Positions 17,271 to 27,734 of a stretch of DNA of 64,000 bases are shown piece by piece. Position 1 is the stretch's first letter; the number at the start of each line of letters is the position of its first letter. Made by a program: the position numbers and the translations under genes. The stretch covers positions 110,720-174,719 of the forward strand of contig JFHF01000011.1 of NCBI GenBank assembly GCA_000648925.1, written 5' to 3'. This stretch comes from Caballeronia jiangsuensis. Lineage in GTDB: Bacteria > Pseudomonadota > Gammaproteobacteria > Burkholderiales > Burkholderiaceae. Under the pieces are notes generated by a model that was not told the origin of the DNA, searched no databases, and saw only the letters and a program-made list of their open reading frames with translations.

Positions 17271-18830
17271 ATGTCTTCGCAAAACGTCGTTCATCCGCCG
17301 CTGTCGGGCGGAAAGCTCGTCATCGGGACGATTGCCGTATCGCTCGCCGTGTTCATGAACGTGCTCGACACGTCGATCGCGAACGTCTCGATTCCGTCGA
17401 TCTCCGGCGACCTCGGCGTGTCGTCGGATCAGGGCACGTGGGTCATCACGTCGTTCGCGGTCGCCAATGCAATCTCGGTGCCGCTCACCGGCTGGCTCAC
17501 GCAGCGCATCGGCCAGGTGCGGCTGTTCCTCGGCTCGATCATCCTGTTCGTGCTGGCGTCGTGGCTCTGCGGCCTCGCGCCGACGCTGCCGTTCCTGCTC
17601 GCCGCGCGAGTGCTGCAAGGCGCCGTCGCCGGCCCGATGATCCCGCTGTCGCAAACGCTCCTGCTCGCGAGCTATCCGCGCGAAAAAGCGCCGATGGCGC
17701 TCTCGATGTGGTCGATGACCACGCTCATCGCGCCGGTCGCGGGCCCGGTGCTCGGCGGCTGGATCTCGGACAACATCTCGTGGCCGTGGATCTTCTACGT
17801 GAACATCCCGGTCGGCATCGCCGCGGCGCTCGCCACCTTCGCGATCTTCCGCGACCGCGATTCCGCGATCCGCAAGGCGCCGATCGACACCGTCGGGCTC
17901 GCGTTGCTCGTGATTTGGGTCGGCTCGCTGCAGGTCATGCTCGACAAGGGCAAGGATCTCGACTGGTTCAACTCGACGACGATCGTCGTGCTCGCGCTGA
18001 TCGCGGTGATCTCGTTCGCGTTCTTCATCGTGTGGGAGCTGACGGCGGAGCATCCGGTCGTGGATCTGTCGCTGTTCGAATTGCGCAATTTCACGGGCGG
18101 GACGATCGCGCTGTCCATCGGCTACGGACTCTACTTCGGCAATCTCGTGCTGCTGCCGTTGTGGCTGCAAACGGATATCGGCTATACCGCGACGAACGCC
18201 GGTCTCGTGATGGCGCCGGTCGGCCTGTTCGCGATCCTGCTTTCGCCGATCACCGGCAAGTTCCTGCCTCGAACCGATCCGCGCTACATCGCGACCGCCG
18301 CTTTTCTCGTATTCGCGCTGTGCTTCTGGATGCGCTCGCGTTATACGACGGGCGTCGATACCTGGGCGCTCACGGTGCCGACGGTGATTCAGGGCATCGG
18401 CATGGCGGGTTTCTTCATTCCGCTCGTGTCGATCACGCTGTCGGGTTTGCCGGGGCATCGGATTCCGGCGGCGTCGGGCTTGTCGAACTTCGTGCGCATC
18501 ATGTGCGGCGGCATCGGCACGTCGATTTTCTCGACGGCGTGGGAGCATCGTTCGATCGTGCATCACGCGCAACTCGTCGAGCAGGCGAACTCGTATAACC
18601 CTGTCTTCGCAAACTCGATGCAGCAGATGGGCGCGCTCGGCTTCTCGAAGGATCAGACCTACGGCCTGTACAACAGCATGGCGACGCAGCAGGCCGCGCA
18701 GCTCGGCGTGAACGACATGTTCTTTATCTCGGCGGGGATTTTCGTCGCGCTGATCGCGCTGATCTGGATCACGCGGCCCGAGCGTTCGGGCGGTGGGGAT
18801 TCGGCAGCGGCGGCATCGGCGGCGCACTGA
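17271..18830 (+). CDS. emrB: DHA2-family MFS multidrug transporter (EmrB-type)
   Basis: A 519-residue, 14-helix major facilitator of the EmrB/QacA (DHA2) subfamily. Motif D1-like VFMNVLDTSIANVSIPSI in the first helix and GWLTQRIGQVRLF (motif A) after the second are diagnostic, as is the motif C-like stretch LIAPVAGPVLGGWISD. It should export hydrophobic or amphipathic drugs by proton antiport through EmrA and the upstream channel. It is the last gene of the marR cluster, closed by a strong terminator shared with truB. Confidence 0.94.
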   Translation: MSSQNVVHPPLSGGKLVIGTIAVSLAVFMNVLDTSIANVSIPSISGDLGVSSDQGTWVITSFAVANAISVPLTGWLTQRIGQVRLFLGSIILFVLASWLCGLAPTLPFLLAARVLQGAVAGPMIPLSQTLLLASYPREKAPMALSMWSMTTLIAPVAGPVLGGWISDNISWPWIFYVNIPVGIAAALATFAIFRDRDSAIRKAPIDTVGLALLVIWVGSLQVMLDKGKDLDWFNSTTIVVLALIAVISFAFFIVWELTAEHPVVDLSLFELRNFTGGTIALSIGYGLYFGNLVLLPLWLQTDIGYTATNAGLVMAPVGLFAILLSPITGKFLPRTDPRYIATAAFLVFALCFWMRSRYTTGVDTWALTVPTVIQGIGMAGFFIPLVSITLSGLPGHRIPAASGLSNFVRIMCGGIGTSIFSTAWEHRSIVHHAQLVEQANSYNPVFANSMQQMGALGFSKDQTYGLYNSMATQQAAQLGVNDMFFISAGIFVALIALIWITRPERSGGGDSAAAASAAH

Positions 18831-18855
18831 CCGAACTGCCGCTCGTGGAATGAAG

Positions 18856-18890
18856 AGAGCCCGGTTGATCGCTCAACCGGGCTCTTTTTT
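18856..18890. terminator. Bidirectional terminator between emrB and truB
   Basis: Perfect 13-nt arms (18856-18868 and 18873-18885, AGAGCCCGGTTGA and complement) with a TCGC loop, followed by a T-run on the plus strand to 18890. The two genes converge on it. Confidence 0.92.
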
Positions 18891-19827
18891 ATTGCGCCGT
18901 GACGATCAATCGTTCGGGCGCGAGCACGCCTTCGCCCGCACGCGCCACGCCGAGCAAGCGACCGCCTTCTCGCGCATAGACACGCACGCGGCCTTCTTCG
19001 AGGCGCGTTTGCGCGACGTCCGCGAGCCGCAGCCGTTGGCCGTGGAGAAAGCGCTGGGTCGCTTCGTCGTTCAGTTCAATCGCGGGAAAGGTGGACAGCA
19101 GCGCGTCGACAGGCTGCAGCCGTGCATCGCGCTCCGCTTCGTTCATGCCAGCGAGTTCGTCGAGGGTGACCGCGTGCTCCAGCGTCAACGCGCCGACGCC
19201 CGTGCGCCGCAGCGCCGTCAGATGCGCGCCGCAACCCAGCGCCTCCCCGATATCTTCCGCCAGCGTGCGCACGTACGTGCCCTTGCTGCACGTCACGCGA
19301 AACGTCACGAGCGGCAGCGCGCATGAGATCAACTGCAGCGCGTGGATCGTCACCTGACGGCCTTCGCGTTCCACCGTCTGACCTGCACGAGCGTATTCGT
19401 AGAGCGGCTTGCCGTCGCGTTTCAGCGCGGAGTACATCGGCGGAACCTGCGTGATTTCGCCGAGAAATTTCGTCATCGCTTCGGAAACCGCGACGTCATC
19501 GCACGTTACGTCACGCGTGTCGATGGCCTCGCCTTCGGCATCGCCGGTCGTCGTGCGAATGCCGAGACGCATCGTCGCTTCGTAAGTCTTGTCCGCTTCG
19601 AGCAGGTCTTGCGAGAACTTCGTCGCCTCGCCGAAACAAAGCGGCAGCAAACCCGTCGCGAGCGGATCGAGCGTGCCGGTGTGGCCCGCCTTCTTCGCGA
19701 GATAAATCCGCTTCGCCTTGATGAGCGCATCGTTGCTCGACAGCCCGAGCGGCTTGTCCAGCAGCAGCACGCCATCCAGCGCGCGGCGCGGAATCTTCGG
19801 CCGCGCCTGTTTTTCCGTGCCACTCAT
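18889..19827 (-). CDS. truB: tRNA pseudouridine(55) synthase TruB
   Basis: A 312-residue TruB-family enzyme that makes the universal pseudouridine in the T-loop of tRNAs. The catalytic aspartate is D54 in HTGTLDPLATGLLPLC; the N-terminal DGVLLLDKPLGLSSND and the later CSKGTYVRTLAEDIGEALG are also typical. It is the last gene of the nusA operon, 3 bp after rbfA, matching the widespread order infB-rbfA-truB. Confidence 0.96.
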   Translation of the reverse strand: MSGTEKQARPKIPRRALDGVLLLDKPLGLSSNDALIKAKRIYLAKKAGHTGTLDPLATGLLPLCFGEATKFSQDLLEADKTYEATMRLGIRTTTGDAEGEAIDTRDVTCDDVAVSEAMTKFLGEITQVPPMYSALKRDGKPLYEYARAGQTVEREGRQVTIHALQLISCALPLVTFRVTCSKGTYVRTLAEDIGEALGCGAHLTALRRTGVGALTLEHAVTLDELAGMNEAERDARLQPVDALLSTFPAIELNDEATQRFLHGQRLRLADVAQTRLEEGRVRVYAREGGRLLGVARAGEGVLAPERLIVTAQ

Positions 19828-19830
19828 CGC

Positions 19831-20217
19831 TTACTTGCCTTCCTGATCGTCGTCCGCGTCCTTCGCGCGCGAGGCGTTCGCTTCGTCGATCAGGCGCGAC
19901 ATCTCGACGGCCTTCTCGATCGTCTGGTCGTAGTGGAAATGCAGCGTCGGCACCGTATGGATATGCAGGCGCTTGAACAGCATATTGTGCAGATGCCCCG
20001 CCGCGTGATTCAAACCCTGCTCGGTCTGTTTCGGATCGCCGGTGAGTGTCGTGAAATAGATCTTCGCGTGCGCGTAGTCGGGCGTGAGCTCGACGCTCTG
20101 AATCGTCACGAGACCCACGCGCGGGTCTTTGACCTCGCGCATGAGCTCCGAAAGATCTCGCTGGATCTGGTCCGCAATCTGCACGTTGCGGTTCGGGGAT
20201 GTCCGTTTTTTAGCCAT
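19831..20217 (-). CDS. rbfA: Ribosome-binding factor A
   Basis: A 128-residue RbfA: N-terminal [26 protein letters not shown], then [19 protein letters not shown] and the KH-like core with the [21 protein letters not shown] helix. It binds the 30S subunit and helps mature the 5' end of 16S rRNA, notably in the cold. It sits between infB and truB; a hairpin at 20257-20296 lies in the gap after infB and may reduce its expression relative to IF2. Confidence 0.95.
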   Translation of the reverse strand: MAKKRTSPNRNVQIADQIQRDLSELMREVKDPRVGLVTIQSVELTPDYAHAKIYFTTLTGDPKQTEQGLNHAAGHLHNMLFKRLHIHTVPTLHFHYDQTIEKAVEMSRLIDEANASRAKDADDDQEGK

Positions 20218-20256
20218 GATGTCGTTTCCGTGTTTCTTTTCCTGCCGCCCGATGCA

Positions 20257-20296
20257 AAAAGGGCGGAGCGAGCCGCCAGGCTCACCCCGCCCTTTT
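20257..20296 (-). terminator. Hairpin between infB and rbfA
   Basis: Outer arms AAAAGGGCGG (20257-20266) and complement (20287-20296), then a 3x3 internal loop and an inner GAGCC/GGCTC stem. On the minus strand it is followed by TTTTT, so it can act as a terminator or attenuator inside the operon. Confidence 0.8.
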
Positions 20297-20312
20297 ATCG
20301 GCGGCTAGCGCA

Positions 20313-23297
20313 TTACAGTGTGCGAGCCACTTCCGTCACTTCGAAGACTTCGAACTGGTCGCCTTCCACGATGTCGCTGAAGTTCTTGATCGACATACCG
20401 CACTCGAAGCCCTGACGCACTTCCTTGACGTCGTCCTTGAAGCGCTTGAGCGAATCGAGCTCGCCGGTATGGATCACGACGTTGTTGCGGATCACGCGCA
20501 CCGACGAGGAACGCTTGACGACGCCGTCCGTGACCATACAACCCGCGATCAGACCGACCTTCGGCACGCGAATGACCTGGCGCACCTCGACCATGCCCGT
20601 CACCGTCTCGCGCTTCTCCGGCGCGAGCATGCCGGACATCGCCGCCTTCACTTCATCCACTGCGTCGTAGATGATGTTGTAGTAGCGGATGTCGATGCCG
20701 TTCGACTCGGCCAGCTTGCGGGCTTGCGCATCCGCACGCGTGTTGAAGCCGATGATGACCGCCTTCGACGCCGTCGCCAGGTTGACGTCCGATTCGCTGA
20801 TCGCGCCGACCGCGCTGTGCACGATCTGCACACGCACTTCGTTGGTCGAGAGCTTCTGCAGCGACTGAACCAGCGCTTCCTGCGAACCCTGCACGTCCGC
20901 CTTGACGATAAGCGGCAGGTTCTGCACTTCGCCTTCGCCCATCTGCTCGAGCATGTTTTCGAGCTTGGCGGCCTGCTGCTTCGCCAGCTTGACGTCGCGG
21001 AACTTGCCCTGACGGAACAGCGCGATTTCGCGCGCCTTGCGCTCGTCCGGCAACACGATGACTTCCTCGCCCGCCGCCGGCACTTCCGACAGACCCTGGA
21101 TTTCCACCGGGATCGACGGACCTGCCGTTTTCGTCGGCTTGCCGGTTTCGTCCAGCATCGCACGCACGCGGCCGTAGGCGCTGCCCGCGAGAACCACGTC
21201 GCCGCGATTCAGCGTGCCCGACTGCACCAGAATGGTCGCGACCGGACCCTTGCCCTTGTCGAGCTTGGCTTCGATCACGAGGCCCTTCGCGGCTGCCTCG
21301 ACCGGTGCGGTCAGTTCCAGCACTTCGGCTTGCAGCGACACGTTTTCCAGCAGATCGTCGATGCCGCGGCCGGTCTTCGCCGACACTTCGATGAACGGCG
21401 AATCGCCGCCGTACTCTTCCGGCACCACGCCTTCCGCGACGAGTTCCTGCTTCACGCGGTCGGGGTTGGCTTCCGGCTTGTCGATCTTGTTGATCGCGAC
21501 GACGATCGGCACGCCGCCCGCCTTCGCGTGGGCGATCGCTTCCTTCGTCTGCGGCATCACGCCGTCATCCGCTGCAACCACCAGAATGACGATGTCGGTT
21601 GCCTTCGCACCGCGCGCACGCATGGCCGTGAAGGCCTCGTGACCCGGCGTATCGAGGAAGGTGATGACGCCGCGCGGCGTTTCGACGTGATACGCGCCGA
21701 TATGCTGCGTGATGCCGCCCGCTTCGCCCGCCGCCACTTTCGCGCGACGGATGTAGTCCAGCAGCGAGGTCTTGCCGTGGTCGACGTGACCCATGACGGT
21801 GACGACCGGCGGACGCGGCAGCTTCTCGGCCGTGTCTTCGGTGGCTTCGCCTTCGACGAGCAGCGCTTCCGGATCGTCCAGCTTCGCCGCGACCGCGCGA
21901 TGGCCCAGTTCCTCGACGACGATCATCGCCGTTTCCTGGTCCAGCACCTGGTTGATCGTGACCATCTGGCCGAGCTTCATCATCACCTTGATGACTTCCG
22001 AAGCCTTCACCGACATCTTGTGCGCGAGGTCGGCCACCGAGATGGTTTCCGGCACATGCACTTCACGGATGATCGGCTCGGTCGGCGCCTGGAACGTGGT
22101 CTGATCCTGATGCTTGCCGCGACCCTTCGGACCGCCGCGCCAGCCGCGATCGACGCCGCCGCTCGAATCGCCACGGGTCTTCATGCCACGGCGCTTCGAT
22201 GCGTCGTCCTGCTGCCAGCCGCCCTTGCCTGCCTTCTTCTTGTCACCAGCGCCTGCCGGAGCCGTCGATGCGGGCGTCGTCGTGCCAGGCGCAGCCGGCT
22301 TCTTCGCCGCTGCGGGACGTGCCGCCTGCGCGCCTTCCGGTCGCGCGGGCTTGTGCAGCGTGCCCTTCGCTTCGGCGGCCTTCGCCGCTTCCACCGGCTT
22401 CGGTGCGGGCGCAGGTTCCGGCGCCTTCACCTGCGCCTTGCGCGGGGTGTTCATCATTTCGCGGATGGCACGCGCTTCGGCTTCCGCCGCCGCACGACGC
22501 TTCGCGATGGCTTCCTGCTCCAGACGCGCCTTGTCGGCCTTTGCCTTCGCGTCTTCTTCCGCCTTCTTCGCGGCTTCACGCTGAGCAGCACGCTCGCTCG
22601 CGGCCTTCTCTTCCGCTGCCTTTTCGGCGGCTTCGCGCTGAGCGGTATCGTCCTGCTTCGGTTCCGGCTTGGCTTCGACCGCCGGTTGCGTACGCGCTTC
22701 CTGACGCGCGGACTGCGCCGCACGCGAGATTTCCGCCGCCTGAGCCGCAGCCGCCGCACGGCGCGCCGCTTCCTCTTCCTGCTTCTTGCGCTCGGCTTCC
22801 GCCGCTTCCTCGCGGGCGCGGCGCTCGGCTTCCTCGCGTTCGAGCTTCGCCTGTTGCTCCTTCAGCTCGCGCTCTTCGCGCTCGAGCTGCTCGGCGGCGT
22901 GACGCGCTTCTTCCTCGCGGCGCTGCAGTTCGGCCTCGTCGACTTCCGGCTCTTCGACGTGATTCGGCGACGCCTCGGCCTGCTCGAGACCGGGTTCGTC
23001 GCGCTTCACGAAAACACGCTTCTTGCGCACCTCGACCTGAATGGTGCGAGCTTTACCCGTTGCGTCGGATTGTTTGATTTCCGACGTATGCCGGCGGGTC
23101 AAAGTGATCTTGCGCTTGTCGGCGTCGGCGGAACCGTGCGACTTGCGCAAATGATCGAGCAGACGCGCCTTGTCCGTTTCAGACAGGTCGTCATTCGCGC
23201 TCGCTTTCTGGACGCCAGCCGCCTGCAACTGCTCGAGCAGGACGCCCGCAGGCATTTTGAGTTCCGCGGCAAATTGGGCTACGTTGTTACTCGCCAT
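20313..23297 (-). CDS. infB: Translation initiation factor IF-2
   Basis: A 994-residue IF2 of the long bacterial type. The N-terminal IF2N module ([24 protein letters not shown]) is followed by about 350 residues of Lys/Glu/Ala-rich, largely helical low-complexity sequence, a second IF2N-like region ([24 protein letters not shown]) and the GTPase domain with [14 protein letters not shown] (around residue 500), DTPGHEAF and [13 protein letters not shown]. It positions initiator tRNA and promotes subunit joining. AAGAGGA precedes the ATG. It lies 93 bp after nusA in the conserved operon. Confidence 0.97.
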   Translation of the reverse strand: MASNNVAQFAAELKMPAGVLLEQLQAAGVQKASANDDLSETDKARLLDHLRKSHGSADADKRKITLTRRHTSEIKQSDATGKARTIQVEVRKKRVFVKRDEPGLEQAEASPNHVEEPEVDEAELQRREEEARHAAEQLEREERELKEQQAKLEREEAERRAREEAAEAERKKQEEEAARRAAAAAQAAEISRAAQSARQEARTQPAVEAKPEPKQDDTAQREAAEKAAEEKAASERAAQREAAKKAEEDAKAKADKARLEQEAIAKRRAAAEAEARAIREMMNTPRKAQVKAPEPAPAPKPVEAAKAAEAKGTLHKPARPEGAQAARPAAAKKPAAPGTTTPASTAPAGAGDKKKAGKGGWQQDDASKRRGMKTRGDSSGGVDRGWRGGPKGRGKHQDQTTFQAPTEPIIREVHVPETISVADLAHKMSVKASEVIKVMMKLGQMVTINQVLDQETAMIVVEELGHRAVAAKLDDPEALLVEGEATEDTAEKLPRPPVVTVMGHVDHGKTSLLDYIRRAKVAAGEAGGITQHIGAYHVETPRGVITFLDTPGHEAFTAMRARGAKATDIVILVVAADDGVMPQTKEAIAHAKAGGVPIVVAINKIDKPEANPDRVKQELVAEGVVPEEYGGDSPFIEVSAKTGRGIDDLLENVSLQAEVLELTAPVEAAAKGLVIEAKLDKGKGPVATILVQSGTLNRGDVVLAGSAYGRVRAMLDETGKPTKTAGPSIPVEIQGLSEVPAAGEEVIVLPDERKAREIALFRQGKFRDVKLAKQQAAKLENMLEQMGEGEVQNLPLIVKADVQGSQEALVQSLQKLSTNEVRVQIVHSAVGAISESDVNLATASKAVIIGFNTRADAQARKLAESNGIDIRYYNIIYDAVDEVKAAMSGMLAPEKRETVTGMVEVRQVIRVPKVGLIAGCMVTDGVVKRSSSVRVIRNNVVIHTGELDSLKRFKDDVKEVRQGFECGMSIKNFSDIVEGDQFEVFEVTEVARTL

Positions 23298-23390
23298 TCA
23301 TTCCTCTTGATGCAAGGACAGATCCTTGCGGTTAGATCGGGGTCACGCGGCCAAACAGGCCGCCAAATATCAGTGCGCCATGGTCATTTC

Positions 23391-24866
23391 TCACTGGAAC
23401 CAGTGTTCACGTGCTTTCATGATCAACGCCTTAGCGGCATCCTCTTCCATACCGGTCATTTCGACCAGTTCATCGACTGCCAGCTCCGCGAGGTCGTCGC
23501 GGGTCTGAATCTGGTGCTCCGCGAGCTTGGCAAGCAGCTCGTTGTCCATGCCGTCGAGACTCTTCAGCTCGAGCGCGACGCCTTCCACTTTCTCTTCGTT
23601 GGCGATCGCCATCGTGAGCAGCGCGTCGCGTGAGCGGTTGCGCAGCTCGTGCACGGTGTCTTCGTCAAAGGCTTCGATTTCGAGCATTTCGTTGAGCGGC
23701 ACGTAGGCGATTTCTTCGAGGCTCGTGAAGCCTTCGTCGATCAGGATGTCGGCGACTTCCTCGTCCACATCCAGACGCGCCATGAACAGGTCGCGCAACT
23801 TGCCACGCTCTTCGTTCTGCTTCAACGCCGACTCGTCCGGCGTCATGATATTGATTTGCCAGCCGGTGAGTTCGCTCGCGAGTCTCACGTTCTGGCCGGC
23901 GCGGCCGATGGCGACGGCGAGCTCGTTTTCGTCCACGACGACGTCCATCGAGTGCTTTTCTTCATCGACGACGATCGACTGAACGGCTGCCGGCGCGAGG
24001 GCGCCGATAACGAACTGCGCGGGATCTTCCGACCATAGCACGATGTCGACGTTCTCGCCACCGAGCTCGTTGCGCACGGCCTGCACGCGCGAACCGCGGA
24101 TGCCAACGCACGTGCCGATCGGGTCGATGCGCTTGTCGTAGGCGATCACCCCGATTTTCGCACGCACGCCGGGATCGCGCGCGGCCGCCTTGATTTCCAG
24201 CAGGCCCTGTTCGATTTCCGGCACTTCCAGTTCGAAGAGCTTCATCAGGAACTCGGGCGCGGTGCGCGAGAGTTCGATCTGCGGACCACGCGCGGTGCGG
24301 TCCACCTTTGCGATATAAGCGCGCACGCGGTCGCCCACGCGCAGATTTTCCTTCGGGATCAACTGGTCGCGGCGCAGCAGCGCTTCGACACGGCCCGACT
24401 CGACGATGAAATTGCCCTTGTCCAGGCGCTTCACCGAGCCGGTCATGATCTTTTCGCCGCGCTCGAGGAAGTCGTTCAGGATCTGCTCGCGCTCGGCGTC
24501 GCGCACTTTCTGCAGGATGACCTGCTTGGCGGCCTGCGCGCCGATACGGCCGAACTCGATCGACGGAATCGGCTCCTCGATGAAGTCGTCCACCTCTGCG
24601 TCGGGCTTCTGTTCCTTCGCTTCGAACAGCAGGATTTCCTGATCCGGCTCTTGCAGGCCGGCCTCGTCCGGCACGACGCGCCAGCGGCGGAAGGTTTCAT
24701 GCTCGCCGCTCTCACGGTCGATGGCGACGCGGATATCCACGTCTTCCTCGAAGAGCTTCTTCGTTGCGGAAGCAAGCGCAGCTTCCAGCGCTGCGTACAC
24801 GACGTCCTTGTTGACGTTCTTTTCGCGTGCCAGCGCATCCGCCAGCATCAATACTTCGCGACTCAT
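23391..24866 (-). CDS. nusA: Transcription termination/antitermination protein NusA
   Basis: A 491-residue NusA with the N-terminal RNA-polymerase-binding domain, an S1 domain ([22 protein letters not shown], about 135-200), two KH domains ([28 protein letters not shown] and [16 protein letters not shown]) and two C-terminal acidic helix-hairpin repeats (residues about 360-491), as in Escherichia coli. The start codon overlaps the rimP stop as ATGA, with AGGAG inside the rimP end, so the two are translationally coupled. NusA is known to autoregulate this operon in enterobacteria. Confidence 0.96.
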   Translation of the reverse strand: MSREVLMLADALAREKNVNKDVVYAALEAALASATKKLFEEDVDIRVAIDRESGEHETFRRWRVVPDEAGLQEPDQEILLFEAKEQKPDAEVDDFIEEPIPSIEFGRIGAQAAKQVILQKVRDAEREQILNDFLERGEKIMTGSVKRLDKGNFIVESGRVEALLRRDQLIPKENLRVGDRVRAYIAKVDRTARGPQIELSRTAPEFLMKLFELEVPEIEQGLLEIKAAARDPGVRAKIGVIAYDKRIDPIGTCVGIRGSRVQAVRNELGGENVDIVLWSEDPAQFVIGALAPAAVQSIVVDEEKHSMDVVVDENELAVAIGRAGQNVRLASELTGWQINIMTPDESALKQNEERGKLRDLFMARLDVDEEVADILIDEGFTSLEEIAYVPLNEMLEIEAFDEDTVHELRNRSRDALLTMAIANEEKVEGVALELKSLDGMDNELLAKLAEHQIQTRDDLAELAVDELVEMTGMEEDAAKALIMKAREHWFQ

Positions 24867-25321
24867 TGTTTGCGGCTCCTAAAATCAACCTTGGGGACGA
24901 GACGTGCCTTATCGAGGTCCGCGAGCGTGAAATCGAGCATCGCGGCGCCGTCCTTCCCTTCAAATTCCAATCCGATTGTGTCGCCGTCAGGGGCGTGCAA
25001 GATGCCACGGAACGATTTGCGCCCGTCCAGCGGCTTTTTCAACGTGATGGAGACTTCGCTCCCCGCGAAGCGCTCGAAATCCGCCAGTTTCTTGAGCGGG
25101 CGGTCGAGCCCCGGCGACGACACCTCGAGCCGGTCGTAATCGATATTCTCGACTTCGAGCAAGTATTGGAGCTGGCGCGTGACCTTCTCGCAGTCTTCGA
25201 TGGCGATACCAGCCGGCTGGTCGATATATATACGCAGCATGCCGCCTCCCGAACGCTCGAGATCGACAAGCTCGTAGCCAAGGCCCGAGACCGTGGTTTC
25301 TATCAATTCCGTCAGTTGCAC
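24863..25321 (-). CDS. rimP: Ribosome maturation factor RimP
   Basis: A 152-residue RimP (start GTG at 25321). The reading frame is open 105 nt further upstream, but the family begins at [21 protein letters not shown], and GGAG lies 5-6 bp before this GTG, so the short form is preferred. [21 protein letters not shown] and [20 protein letters not shown] are typical motifs. It assists 30S maturation. First gene of rimP-nusA-infB-rbfA-truB; stop overlaps nusA start by 4 bp. A leader of about 180 nt contains a terminator-like hairpin. Confidence 0.94.
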   Translation of the reverse strand: MQLTELIETTVSGLGYELVDLERSGGGMLRIYIDQPAGIAIEDCEKVTRQLQYLLEVENIDYDRLEVSSPGLDRPLKKLADFERFAGSEVSITLKKPLDGRKSFRGILHAPDGDTIGLEFEGKDGAAMLDFTLADLDKARLVPKVDFRSRKQ

Positions 25322-25424
25322 AGTAACTCCAAGGTGTTTCGCGCGCTCCACGCAAAAACACCTGCGAGCGAGCGCCTTCATGCGGGCGCGCACCCCTGCT
25401 CCCGAGATGCCGAACCGAATAGCC

Positions 25425-25449
25425 AAAAAAAAATGGGCGCAACGCCCAT
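25425..25449 (-). terminator. Terminator-like hairpin in the rimP leader
   Basis: Minus strand: 7-bp stem ATGGGCG/CGCCCAT with a 3-nt loop followed by nine U-encoding residues. It lies between the predicted rimP promoter (25509-25537) and the rimP start, so it is either an attenuator of the nusA operon or the end of the upstream rluB transcript. Confidence 0.8.
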
Positions 25450-25508
25450 CATCTTCAACCGAGGTCGCACCCGGGCAGCGAAAAAACTACGTGCCCAGCG
25501 ACTTCATG

Positions 25509-25537
25509 ATTTTAGCCATTTTTCAGGATAAACGCAA
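25509..25537 (-). promoter_or_regulatory. Predicted promoter of rimP-nusA-infB operon
   Basis: Minus strand TTGCGT (plus 25532-25537), 17-bp spacer, TAAAAT (plus 25509-25514). Transcription would start near 25502 and pass through the hairpin at 25425-25449 before rimP. Confidence 0.6.
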
Positions 25538-25696
25538 ACGTAACGCGCGCTTTCAGCCCTGTTGAGCCCAATTTCACGTCGATTCATCTTCGTCATCCCG
25601 AAGAGTAAAGCGCATGTTTTCGCCATCGGAAACAGGTGCGGTCATCGCACCCGATCCCCGATGATGCTTTTGCATTTCATTGCGCTTTTACGGTGC

Positions 25697-27604
25697 TCAG
25701 CGGCCGCGCGAGCGATTGCGCGCGCCCCGGCCGGCGCCGCCGCCGCCCGGCTTGCCCTGCGACGGACCCTGCTGCGCGCCGCCCTGGCGATTGCCACGCG
25801 GCGCATTGCCGCCCGCGGCGCGCTTGCCAGCGCCGCTGCCGCCCATGCCCGGCGCGCCGCCTTGCGGACGAGCGCCGCGCGGACCCGGCCGGCCGCCGCC
25901 ACCGTTGGCCCGATTACCGTTCGGTTCGTTGCCCGTGCGGTTGCCGTTGACTTCGCGTCCGCCGCGACGGCCCATGCCGCCGGCGTTGCCCGTCCCCGTG
26001 TTGGAGCCGAATCCGCCGCCCATGCCGCCGAGCCCGAAACCGCCGGCCACGCCACCCGGCTGACCGCGCCGTCCGCCGCGACCCGGCGTCTGCTGCTGGG
26101 TCATGCGCGAGTGCGAGCTCAGCACCGGTTCACGCGTGATGAAGCCCATCGACGTCTGCATCGGATCGGGTTGCACGCGCGGCGCCGCACTGCGTCCGCC
26201 CTTCTCGGCCGTCGGCAGCTTCAGGCCGACCGACTCCAGCAGACTGCGCACCTGGTTGTCTTCGAGCTCTTCCCAGCGACCGCGCTTCAGGCCGCGCGGG
26301 AGCGCGATCGGGCCGTGACGCGTACGGATCAGGCGACTCACCATCAGACCCGCGGCTTCGAACATGCGGCGCACTTCGCGATTGCGGCCTTCGGCCAGCG
26401 CGACGTGATACCAGTGATTCGTGCCTTCGCCGCCACCGTCCTGAATGCGCAGGAAGTTGGCGGGACCGTCGTCGAGTTCGACGCCCTTCAGGAGCTTCTG
26501 CTTCATCCCCTCCGACAACTGGCCGACCACGCGCACCGCATATTCACGCTCGACGCTGTAGCGCGGATGCATGAAGCGGTTCGCCAGATCGCCCGATGTC
26601 GTGAGCAGCAGCAGGCCTTCCGTGTTGAAGTCGAGACGGCCGACCGCGAGCCATTTGGCGGTTTTCATCGACGGCAGCTTGTCGAACACGGAAGGACGGC
26701 CTTCCGGGTCCGCGTGGCTGACGATCTCGCCCGTCGGCTTGTGATAGAGCAGGATACGCGGCGGCTTGCTCGCGAGTTTGCGCTTGAGCGGCTTGCCGTT
26801 GATGCGCACCTGATCGCTCGGCATGATGCGCTGGCCGATATGCGCCGGCTCGCCGTTCACCGACACGCGGCCGGCGATGATCAATTCTTCCATGTCGCGA
26901 CGCGAGCCCATGCCCGCGTCGGCGAGCACCTTGTGCAGCTTCGGTGCATCGTCGTCCGGTTCCAGCACGCGCTTTTGCTGCGGGGCGTTGCGGCCGCGTC
27001 GCAGCATCGGGGCGCGCACGCCGCCCGAGCCGTTGTCGGCGTCGAAGGCCGGCGAGGTCACGTAGGCGAAGACGTCGTCGACGGCGGCAGCGGCCGCGCT
27101 CTCGACCGTCGCGGGTCCCGAATCGTTAGCGTTGCGTTTGCCGCCGCGCTTTTGCTGCGGCGGGTTCTTGCGCCGTCCGCCTTCACGCGGCGCGGATGCA
27201 TCGGCCAGCACGACGGGTTCGTCCGCCGCTTCGGCACTGGCCTCGCCAGCATCGGCGCGCGCGTTTTTGCGGCCGCGCGGACTTGCGCCTTCGCTCTTGC
27301 GCGGCTTTGCGCTCGGGTCCTTGCGCGGAGTGCGCACCTGCGCGGCGACGACGCCATCGGGCGGCGTCTCGTTCACGGCGGCCGGCGCGCCTTCGGCGTC
27401 CTTGGTCTTCGCGACAGCGCGACGCCGTGCGATCAGGCTGCGCGGCCCGCGGCGCAGTCCGCGGCGCGGCCGGTCTTCGCCCTCGCCGCCTTCATCGGCG
27501 CGATCGGCGCGCGTGCGTTCGCCGGCGTCGGCCGACTCGGATGCGTCCGCGGCATGCGCCGGGCGCGCGGATTCAGGCGAATCGCTGTCGTGGGAGTGTG
27601 TCAA
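25697..27604 (-). CDS. rluB: 23S rRNA pseudouridine synthase (RluB-type) with long disordered ends
   Basis: A 635-residue protein whose core (about residues 220-475) is an RsuA/RluB-family pseudouridine synthase: S4 RNA-binding domain ([20 protein letters not shown]) and catalytic D325 in [14 protein letters not shown]. RluB modifies U2605 of 23S rRNA in E. coli. The core is flanked by a charged Arg/Ala/Glu N-terminus of about 220 residues and a Gly/Asn/Arg tail of about 130 residues rich in GGG, GNR and RGG-like steps. The start is TTG with a GAGG site 5 bp upstream; no ATG is available. scpB lies upstream on the same strand, a conserved pairing. Confidence 0.9.
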   Translation of the reverse strand: MTHSHDSDSPESARPAHAADASESADAGERTRADRADEGGEGEDRPRRGLRRGPRSLIARRRAVAKTKDAEGAPAAVNETPPDGVVAAQVRTPRKDPSAKPRKSEGASPRGRKNARADAGEASAEAADEPVVLADASAPREGGRRKNPPQQKRGGKRNANDSGPATVESAAAAAVDDVFAYVTSPAFDADNGSGGVRAPMLRRGRNAPQQKRVLEPDDDAPKLHKVLADAGMGSRRDMEELIIAGRVSVNGEPAHIGQRIMPSDQVRINGKPLKRKLASKPPRILLYHKPTGEIVSHADPEGRPSVFDKLPSMKTAKWLAVGRLDFNTEGLLLLTTSGDLANRFMHPRYSVEREYAVRVVGQLSEGMKQKLLKGVELDDGPANFLRIQDGGGEGTNHWYHVALAEGRNREVRRMFEAAGLMVSRLIRTRHGPIALPRGLKRGRWEELEDNQVRSLLESVGLKLPTAEKGGRSAAPRVQPDPMQTSMGFITREPVLSSHSRMTQQQTPGRGGRRGQPGGVAGGFGLGGMGGGFGSNTGTGNAGGMGRRGGREVNGNRTGNEPNGNRANGGGGRPGPRGARPQGGAPGMGGSGAGKRAAGGNAPRGNRQGGAQQGPSQGKPGGGGAGRGARNRSRGR

Positions 27605-27734
27605 AACAACCTCAAATGTCGAATCGCGCGCCCGTCGCGGGCGCGTCTAAAAATCCGCTGATCGTTCCGGCTGGTCGTCTCGAGATGATCTTTATGGAGA
27701 GCCGGGTTGTGAGATCAGGGGCGTTGCAATTGCG

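Noticed and set aside
20469..23633. Open frame of over 1000 codons opposite infB and the nusA end
   Set aside because: Spans two genes and their spacer on the other strand; composition typical of an antisense shadow.
25322..25426. Longer rimP starting at ATG 25426
   Set aside because: Adds 35 residues not part of RimP and the GTG at 25321 has a proper ribosome site.
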